Assembly (NCBI GenBank): GCA_002309675.1 | Contig: DBXX01000079.1 | Location: 1 to 11,627 of the forward strand | Origin: Lachnospiraceae bacterium UBA1201 | GTDB lineage: Bacteria > Bacillota > Clostridia > Lachnospirales > Lachnospiraceae | Reading direction: 5' to 3' | DNA length: 11,627 nucleotides | Part shown: positions 5,924 to 11,627 of the stretch, one piece after another | How the letters are laid out: every line of letters begins with the position of its first letter | Numbering within the stretch: the first letter of the stretch is position 1 | The notes under the pieces: generated by a model | Told to the model about the DNA's origin: nothing | Database searches by the model: none | Seen by the model: the letters and a program-made list of their open reading frames with translations, nothing else | Made by a program: the position numbers and the translations under genes

Positions 5924-8629
5924 ATGAGAAGCAGAAAGATTAGAGAGATCGATACAGCATTTAAGCCGATCGTACGTGCGCGCCGGGTTACGGCCGCCGG
6001 TATGATCGCTTATTTGGCTGTTGTTTTTTCGGCTCTTTTTCTGCTGCAGTATGTTTTTGTATATACTTTCAACCGGCTCTACGAACTTAACGGGGAAATG
6101 CGGGCCGTGATCTTACCCATCGTGTTGATCTCGACTCTGATCATCCTGTTCTGGAGTATCCGGGTCGTACGTTATCCCGTGGTACTGGTGCTGGCTGCGA
6201 TCTATGTGCTATGGTTATATTCGCGGTTCATGGCTTCCGAGGGCCAGTTGACCAGTCTTCAGTCCTTACTCGATGAGATCATTCGCCGTTATGCGGATTA
6301 TTACGGCTTTACATGGAAGGGTTTCCGGGTGACCGAAGTCACGAAGTTTTATTCGGACCAGGCCTTCCGTAACGGCCGTTTGATCACATTGACCGTATTA
6401 TATGTGCCCATGACATTGTGGCTCGGATACAATCTGCTTCGTAAGTTCCGAATCTCCTCGGTCGCATTGGTGCTTTTGCTCCCATGTCTGCTCGTACTGA
6501 TGAACGGTTTTACGCCGGATCGTTTTGCGTTTATCCGCATCATTCTGCTTTTTGCCGTGATCGGCGTGATCGGTGTCCAGATGCGGGTGGAAGAGAAGCA
6601 TCAGACCGTAAAAAGCAAAGGAGAAAGCGAGGAAACAGGTATTTTCTGTCTGCATCCCCCGAAGGCGGTTTTTCCGCTCTACGTCACCATGATGGCGACG
6701 GCGGTGGCGGCCATGGCTTTTCCGGTTCTGTTTGAAGAGAAAATAACGCAGATCGTTAAACCTGCGCAGGAGTTTATGTATTCCGGAGGTCCCGAGAGGA
6801 TCCTGAAGCATTTACGCGGACAGATATTCGGTACGTCCGTAGGCGGTATCAGTGGCGGCGACCTGGGGTCGACCGGCGCGATAAAGCCCGATAAGGATCA
6901 TGTCCTTCTTTCCGTATTAAGGTCGGATAGTCTGGAAAACCGGTACGCTTATCTTAAATGCTATGTCGGTGAGGTCTATACGGGAAGACGTTGGACAGAC
7001 CTTTCCGATATCATTCGAAATCAGTATCGTGACCGACTGGAAGGTATGAATTTCAGCCATAGAGAGTACAATTCGCTGAGTACCATAGCACCGATCTTGG
7101 ATTCGATTTCACGCGATAACCTCGGCGATGCGAAATTACGAAACTATTTGAATATCAACGAAGCGAACGTTGATATCATAAATGTGGATTACGCAGACGG
7201 TTATAAGGTCGTGCCGTATTTCGCAGATCGTCAGGATGGGGTCAATATTGCTCTTTCACCATATACCAAGGAGGAATTTGAACTCGGTTCATCAGAATCG
7301 TATGATCTGATCAGCTTCAATGTTCCGTTCCTGGTTCGCTTGTATGACGCTTTCCTCCATGAGAGAGGCTACATGGGCGCGGTCAGCGCCTCTCCGGAAG
7401 AACTTGCCGATGCTTTCTATAGTGATCTGTATAACAATCCGAATTTTTTGGATCCGTATCAGCAGCAACTGAGAGGCCGGATGATTCCGGAACTTCTTTT
7501 TCAGTATTATGGACCGGAAGGACAGTCTGGCGCGGATTCAGCGTACGAAAACATCCTTCGGGAATACCTGAACGTTCCCGACAGTGTCGAAAAACTACGC
7601 GAATACATGGAGGACGTTCGCATAGATGGTATCGAAGATGCAGTCATTTATGTACGCGATACGCTTGATGAACTTGCGGATTATTCCCTGAGTCCCGGAA
7701 AGATCGCGGGAGATGTGGATTTTGTCGATGCATTTCTATTCGAGAAGAAGGCCGGATATTGTATGCATTTTGCTTCTGCAGGTACGGTGATGTTCCGATT
7801 GCTCGGTATTCCTGCGCGATATGTAGAAGGTTTCTATATGAGTCCTTCCGGATCTTCCTTCCAGGATATCACGGAGGAAAATGCGCACGCTTGGGTCGAG
7901 ATCTATCTTCGAAATCTCGGATGGGTTCCGATCGAGGTGACTCCCGGTTTTGGTTTTTCGGATGATTGGAAGAAATCGGATCGTCCGGTCGTGAAGCCTA
8001 CGTCTCCGGTGCCTACACAGGAAAGATCTACGGACGAAAGCAGAACGTCGGGCGAGGAGAAGACTTCCTCGGCAGCACAGACGCAGGAGGTTCCCTCTAA
8101 GGTGCCCGGAAGTACTCTGACGACGATCGTTCCAGGAGGCAGCTTAGGAGATCTTACGGTTCATCCGGGCGAAAAAGAAGAAGGACCGCTGTTGTGGCCT
8201 GCCATTTGGAAGGTTCTTAAGGTGATCCTGTTCGCTCTGGGCGGACTGCTGGTACTGTATCTGCTCGTCTTCCTGCGCAGGAGTTTCCTGCTCGCCAAAC
8301 GGAGCCGCGGCTTCACTCAACGAGACTATAATAAGAGTGTGGCTTCGCTGTATGAAGACATGAGGAGATTGGCGTCGATCGAACAGCATAACTTTACATA
8401 TGAGACGGACAGCGCCGAGATCGTTTCGTGGTTCGAAGAACTGGCAGAGAGTGAAGAACTGTTTACCGAAGCGATCGAGAAGATCAATCTCTGCTTCTTC
8501 GGTAAACATCCGATCGAGAACGAGGATCAAAAGATCATTTTACGGGCCCGGAATAGATTGGCCATGGTTGTCGCAAAACGACAGACCGGCAGCAAGAAAC
8601 TGCGTTACCACTTGTGGTACGGATATTAA
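5924..8629 (+). CDS. Membrane-anchored transglutaminase-like protein (TgpA-type, with DUF4129-like tail)
   Basis: A 901-residue protein. Six or seven membrane segments lie in the first 270 residues (about 23-50, 60-82, 84-104, 152-172, 178-196, 202-220, 249-270). A large outer region (about 271-755) holds the transglutaminase core at about 600-680: AGYCMHFASA with Cys613, IPARYVEGFY, and NAHAWVEIY with His655. The third triad position, usually Asp in a DPT motif, aligns with Glu671 in WVPIEVTPGF. A Ser/Thr/Pro-rich linker (about 690-745) leads to a further membrane helix (756-785) and a cytoplasmic tail resembling DUF4129. Related proteins are often encoded with MoxR and DUF58 genes. The outer domain could cleave or cross-link proteins or peptides at the cell surface; the substrate is unknown. 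AAGAAGG lies 6 bases before the ATG. Confidence 0.9.
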   Translation: MRSRKIREIDTAFKPIVRARRVTAAGMIAYLAVVFSALFLLQYVFVYTFNRLYELNGEMRAVILPIVLISTLIILFWSIRVVRYPVVLVLAAIYVLWLYSRFMASEGQLTSLQSLLDEIIRRYADYYGFTWKGFRVTEVTKFYSDQAFRNGRLITLTVLYVPMTLWLGYNLLRKFRISSVALVLLLPCLLVLMNGFTPDRFAFIRIILLFAVIGVIGVQMRVEEKHQTVKSKGESEETGIFCLHPPKAVFPLYVTMMATAVAAMAFPVLFEEKITQIVKPAQEFMYSGGPERILKHLRGQIFGTSVGGISGGDLGSTGAIKPDKDHVLLSVLRSDSLENRYAYLKCYVGEVYTGRRWTDLSDIIRNQYRDRLEGMNFSHREYNSLSTIAPILDSISRDNLGDAKLRNYLNINEANVDIINVDYADGYKVVPYFADRQDGVNIALSPYTKEEFELGSSESYDLISFNVPFLVRLYDAFLHERGYMGAVSASPEELADAFYSDLYNNPNFLDPYQQQLRGRMIPELLFQYYGPEGQSGADSAYENILREYLNVPDSVEKLREYMEDVRIDGIEDAVIYVRDTLDELADYSLSPGKIAGDVDFVDAFLFEKKAGYCMHFASAGTVMFRLLGIPARYVEGFYMSPSGSSFQDITEENAHAWVEIYLRNLGWVPIEVTPGFGFSDDWKKSDRPVVKPTSPVPTQERSTDESRTSGEEKTSSAAQTQEVPSKVPGSTLTTIVPGGSLGDLTVHPGEKEEGPLLWPAIWKVLKVILFALGGLLVLYLLVFLRRSFLLAKRSRGFTQRDYNKSVASLYEDMRRLASIEQHNFTYETDSAEIVSWFEELAESEELFTEAIEKINLCFFGKHPIENEDQKIILRARNRLAMVVAKRQTGSKKLRYHLWYGY

Positions 8630-8642
8630 GCCGTGAGGCTTT

Positions 8643-8647
8643 GGAGG
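8643..8647 (+). promoter_or_regulatory. Ribosome binding site that fixes the queA start
   Basis: GGAGG lies 8 bases before the GTG at 8656. The longest reading frame starts earlier, at 8614 inside the previous gene, but has no comparable site. The 8656 start also gives the usual QueA N-terminus. Confidence 0.8.
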
Positions 8648-8655
8648 AAAACAGA

Positions 8656-9738
8656 GTGCTGGTTAAAGATTTTGATTATGAATTGCCCCCGGAACTGATC
8701 GCGCAGGATCCGATCGAGAATCGTTCGGAATCGCGGCTCATGCTTCTGGATAAAAAAACGGGGCACATCGAGCACAAACACTTTTATGATGTCATTGACT
8801 ATCTGGATCCGGGCGACTGCCTGGTCCTGAATAACACGAAGGTCATCCCGGCCCGCCTGATCGGCAGCCGGGAAGGCACCGGAGGTAAGGTCGAGGTGCT
8901 GCTCTTAAAGCGTCTGGAAAATGATTGCTGGGAGTGCCTCGTAAAGCCGGGAAAGAAAGCCCGTCCCGGAGCCGTGATCGAGTTCGGCGAGGGCCTTTTG
9001 AAGGCAGAAGTCGTCGATATGATGGAAGAGGGAAACCGAAAGATCCGCTTTCTCTACGAAGGAATCTTCGAGGAGATCCTGGACCGGCTCGGTCAGATGC
9101 CGCTTCCGCCGTATATCACGCACGAGCTTAAGGATAAGGATCGCTACCAGACCGTATACGCTAAGTATGACGGGTCTGCGGCGGCGCCGACAGCCGGCCT
9201 GCATTTTACGAAAGAATTGCTTCAAAAGATCGAAGAGAAGGGGATCTCCATCGCCTATGTGACGCTTCATGTCGGCCTGGGGACATTCCGCCCGGTTAAG
9301 GTTTCCGAGATCACCGAACATCATATGCACTCCGAGTTCTTCATGTTGGATGAAGATGCATCGGAGAAGATCAACCGGGCGAAAGAGACCGGGCATCGCG
9401 TCATCTGTGTCGGAACGACGAGCTGCCGCACCATCGAGTCGGCTGCATCGATGCTCGGTTCTTCGACCCTGCGTCCCATCAGCGGATGGACGGATATCTT
9501 CATTTATCCGGGTTATACCTTCCGCGTGCTCGACGGTCTGATCACGAATTTTCATTTGCCGCAGTCGACCCTGCTCATGCTAGTGTCTGCCTTGGCGACC
9601 CGCGAGCACGTGCTGGCAGCTTATGCGGAAGCGATCCGCGAGCGTTACCGTTTTTTCAGTTTCGGTGACGCGATGTTCATAGCAGACGGACTCGGATCCG
9701 ACGGAGGTGATGCGCATGGAACTGACACGTATCAATAA
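8656..9738 (+). CDS. queA: S-adenosylmethionine:tRNA ribosyltransferase-isomerase
   Basis: About 360 residues. QueA moves the ribosyl part of S-adenosylmethionine onto preQ1 at tRNA position 34, making epoxyqueuosine. The family motifs run in order: DFDYELPPELIAQ at the N-terminus, LVLNNTKVIPARL, LPPYI, RYQTVYA, GSAAAPTAGLHFT, HVGLGTFRPV, HSEFF, CVGTTSCRTIES, GWTDIFIYPGY, NFHLPQSTLLMLVSA and RFFSFGDAMFI. The GTG start at 8656 follows GGAGG and gives MLVKDFDYELPPE, as in other QueA proteins. The protein usually ends soon after the GDAMFI motif; here it has an extra tail of roughly 17 residues that overlaps the start of the next gene by 23 bases, suggesting translational coupling. It lies 26 bases after the transglutaminase gene. 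No tgt or other queuosine gene is in the window. Confidence 0.96.
   Translation: MLVKDFDYELPPELIAQDPIENRSESRLMLLDKKTGHIEHKHFYDVIDYLDPGDCLVLNNTKVIPARLIGSREGTGGKVEVLLLKRLENDCWECLVKPGKKARPGAVIEFGEGLLKAEVVDMMEEGNRKIRFLYEGIFEEILDRLGQMPLPPYITHELKDKDRYQTVYAKYDGSAAAPTAGLHFTKELLQKIEEKGISIAYVTLHVGLGTFRPVKVSEITEHHMHSEFFMLDEDASEKINRAKETGHRVICVGTTSCRTIESAASMLGSSTLRPISGWTDIFIYPGYTFRVLDGLITNFHLPQSTLLMLVSALATREHVLAAYAEAIRERYRFFSFGDAMFIADGLGSDGGDAHGTDTYQ
9703..9707 (+). promoter_or_regulatory. Ribosome binding site that fixes the rluF start
   Basis: GGAGG inside the end of queA lies 8 bases before the ATG at 9716. The upstream in-frame starts (GTG 9707, ATG 9710) overlap or directly abut this site, so they are less likely. 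Confidence 0.75.
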
Positions 9739-10465
9739 ATACTTAAGCGCCGTCGGCGTGTGCTCCCGTCGTGAGGCGGACCGCCTGATCGAAGAGGGGC
9801 GCGTCACTGTGAACGGACAGCCCGCGACGACCGGCATGCAGGTCTCGGACCGCGATAACATCGTCGTAAACGGCAAGCCGCTGACGAAGAAAAAGAGTAA
9901 TGTAAAACCGATCCTGCTCATGTTTTATAAGCCGCGCGGCATCGTATGTACGGCCGAAAAACGGGAGAAGGACAATGTCATTGATTATATCAAATACCCG
10001 CAACGCATTTACCCGATCGGGCGCCTGGATAAGACCAGCGAAGGTCTGCTTCTGCTGACGAACCAGGGCGACCTGGCGAACGAGATCATGCGTGCGGCAA
10101 ATGAACACGAGAAGGAATACGTCGTGACCATCGACGCACCAGTGACCGACGACTTTCTGAAAAAGATGCAGGCAGGCGTAGATTTGGGCGATGTAGTCAC
10201 GCGCCCGTGCACCGCGTTCCAAAGCGGTGAATGCACATTTCACATGATCCTGACACAAGGCATCAACCGCCAGATCCGTCGCATGTGTGAGAGCGAAGGC
10301 TACCATGTGCGCCGCCTGAAGCGCATCCGCATCATGAACCTGGAGATCGGAAAGATGCGCGTCGGCGAAGTCCGGGAGGTTCCGGACACAGCCGCCAGAC
10401 AGTTGTATGCCATGATAAAAGGGGGAAAGGATTCGCAGCGAGCGAAGTCGCGCACGCGAAACTGA
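9716..10465 (+). CDS. rluF: 23S rRNA pseudouridine synthase, RluF-like
   Basis: A 249-residue protein of the RsuA/RluB/RluE/RluF family. It starts with an S4 RNA-binding domain (about 4-60; RINKYLSAVGVCSRREADRL). The catalytic domain holds the conserved YPIGRLDKTSEGLLLLTN with catalytic Asp105, and later TQGINRQIRRMCE, the usual second motif. NEHEKEYVVTID and RIRIMNLEIG closely resemble E. coli RluF, which acts on 23S rRNA U2604 and also on tRNA-Tyr; this similarity is from memory. RluB or a general RsuA-type enzyme remains possible. The protein ends with a short basic tail (RAKSRTRN), shorter than the tail of the E. coli enzyme. It overlaps queA by 23 bases and precedes ligA by 29 bases. Confidence 0.87.
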   Translation: MELTRINKYLSAVGVCSRREADRLIEEGRVTVNGQPATTGMQVSDRDNIVVNGKPLTKKKSNVKPILLMFYKPRGIVCTAEKREKDNVIDYIKYPQRIYPIGRLDKTSEGLLLLTNQGDLANEIMRAANEHEKEYVVTIDAPVTDDFLKKMQAGVDLGDVVTRPCTAFQSGECTFHMILTQGINRQIRRMCESEGYHVRRLKRIRIMNLEIGKMRVGEVREVPDTAARQLYAMIKGGKDSQRAKSRTRN

Positions 10466-10494
10466 ACCCGTCGTTTCAAAGAGGGGAGGGCCCT

Positions 10495-11627
10495 ATGGAC
10501 GATACCAAACGAATGGATGAACTCATCCGTATCCTGAATGAAGCCTCTCGTGCGTACTATCAGACCGGCACGGAGATCATGCCGAACCACGAGTACGACG
10601 CGATGTACGATGAACTGCTGGAACTGGAGCAGAAGACCGGCATGGTCCGCGCTGACAGCCCGACCGTAAAGGTCGGTTACGAGGTCATGAGCGAACTCCC
10701 GAAGGAGCGCCATCCCTCGCGGATGCTCTCCCTCGATAAGACGAAGGACGTCGATGCATTGGCCGGATTTTTATCCGGACATGAGGGAGTCCTGTCGTGG
10801 AAGATGGACGGCCTGACGGTCGTTCTGACCTATGAGAACCACGAATTGTTAAAGGCTGTGACCCGCGGCAACGGAGAAGTCGGCGAGGTGATCACGCCGA
10901 ACGCGAAGACGTTTCTCAATATTCCGAAAAAGATTCCATTTTCGGGCCGTCTCGTCTTGCGCGGGGAGGCCGTTATACGCTATGATGATTTTGACGTGGT
11001 CAATGCTTCCCTCCCGGAAGGCGAAGAGAAATACAAAAACCCGCGTAACCTCTGCTCCGGCTCCGTCCGTCAGTTAAACAGCGCGGTAACGGCAGCACGC
11101 CGTGTGCGTTTCTACGCATTCGCCCTGATCTCGGCAAATGAAGCCGACGGAAGCAATGTGGCTTTCGACCTCGTAACGGATCAGTTCGACTGGCTCACGA
11201 AGCAGGGCTTCGATGTCGTCGAACACTATAAAGTAACTTTCGATTCTGTGCCTACGCAGGTTCAGTATTTCGCAAAAGCGATCAAGGATAATCCCGTTCC
11301 GTCGGACGGTCTGGTCCTCGTTTTAAACGATATCGCCTATGGCCGCTCGCTCGGAACCACGGCGAAATTCCCGCGCAACGCCATCGCCTTCAAATGGCAG
11401 GACGAGGAAGCGGAAACCACTCTTCGTGAAGTGGAGTGGAGCGCCTCCAGGACCGGCAGGATCAATCCGATCGCAGTATTTGATCCTGTGGAACTGGAAG
11501 GAACCACCGTTTCACGCGCGAGCGTACACAATGTCAGCATCGTCCGGAGCCTGAAACTCGGCATCGGGGACCGCATCGCCGTCTATAAAGCCAATATGAT
11601 CATCCCGCAGATCGCGGAAAACCTGAC
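10495..11627 (+). CDS. ligA: NAD+-dependent DNA ligase (LigA), divergent form, cut by the window end
   Basis: The first 377 codons of an open frame that continues past the window; GGGAGGG lies just upstream of the ATG. LigA seals nicks in DNA using NAD+. Domain Ia is at about 1-55 (NHEYDAMYDELLELE), the adenylation domain at about 56-305, and the OB fold starts near 305. Core motifs are present: WKMDG with adenylated Lys103 and Asp105, LRGEA with Glu158, NPRN...SVRQ, and AFKW with Lys300. The zinc finger, HhH and BRCT parts lie outside. Several positions essential in E. coli LigA are changed: His23 to Tyr22, Asp32 to Asn31, Glu113 to Ser101 and Lys290 to Val276 (DGLVLV). The RGDG and GEDVT motifs read RGNG and GEVIT. 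There is no frameshift. I recall similar LigA variants in Lachnospiraceae, so this may be a lineage form rather than a decayed gene. Confidence 0.93.
   Translation, partial: MDDTKRMDELIRILNEASRAYYQTGTEIMPNHEYDAMYDELLELEQKTGMVRADSPTVKVGYEVMSELPKERHPSRMLSLDKTKDVDALAGFLSGHEGVLSWKMDGLTVVLTYENHELLKAVTRGNGEVGEVITPNAKTFLNIPKKIPFSGRLVLRGEAVIRYDDFDVVNASLPEGEEKYKNPRNLCSGSVRQLNSAVTAARRVRFYAFALISANEADGSNVAFDLVTDQFDWLTKQGFDVVEHYKVTFDSVPTQVQYFAKAIKDNPVPSDGLVLVLNDIAYGRSLGTTAKFPRNAIAFKWQDEEAETTLREVEWSASRTGRINPIAVFDPVELEGTTVSRASVHNVSIVRSLKLGIGDRIAVYKANMIIPQIAENL

Noticed and set aside
8614..8655. Longer N-terminus for queA starting at 8614
   Set aside because: It would overlap the end of the transglutaminase gene, lacks a ribosome binding site and adds residues not found in the family. 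The GTG at 8656 follows GGAGG and gives the standard start.

Overview
The window most likely comes from a Clostridia chromosome, probably a Lachnospiraceae-type Firmicute. This rests on a FabT-type MarR regulator next to an apparent fabH end, a DUF5688 protein (a family I associate with Lachnospiraceae), purine-rich ribosome binding sites with several GTG starts, and a divergent LigA of the kind I recall from that family. Base composition is near 50% G+C. I see no mobile element, phage gene, CRISPR array or rRNA.

Left part (1-1508): the last seven codons of an upstream gene, probably fabH, are followed by a FabT-like regulator of fatty-acid synthesis. A DUF5688 gene of unknown function meets it tail to tail, with only 4 bases between the stop codons.

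Centre (1509-2055): this gene-poor stretch holds a tRNA-Arg(CCG) on the minus strand, with its own strong promoter and a probable terminator. A second strong promoter diverges from the tRNA promoter and fires rightwards. The spacers of the two promoters carry the two arms of an inverted repeat. A leader of about 130 bases with two stem-loops precedes the first gene of the rightward operon.

Right part (2056-11627): seven tightly packed plus-strand genes look like one operon. The first four suggest an envelope module: a single-pass membrane protein with a long EEPAKA-type repeat and an outer NTF2-like domain, a MoxR AAA+ ATPase, a DUF58 protein, and a large membrane-anchored transglutaminase-like protein with a DUF4129-like tail. 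MoxR, DUF58 and TgpA-like transglutaminase is a recurring bacterial gene set; the repeat protein is the less familiar partner. The last three are nucleic-acid housekeeping genes: queA (queuosine synthesis), an rluF-like 23S rRNA pseudouridine synthase, and a ligA cut off by the window end.

The observations I rate highest are: the LigA, which keeps its nucleotidyltransferase core but has changed several NAD+-contact residues; the repeat protein as a candidate extra component of the MoxR/DUF58/transglutaminase module; and the divergent promoter pair with matching spacer motifs and a structured leader.
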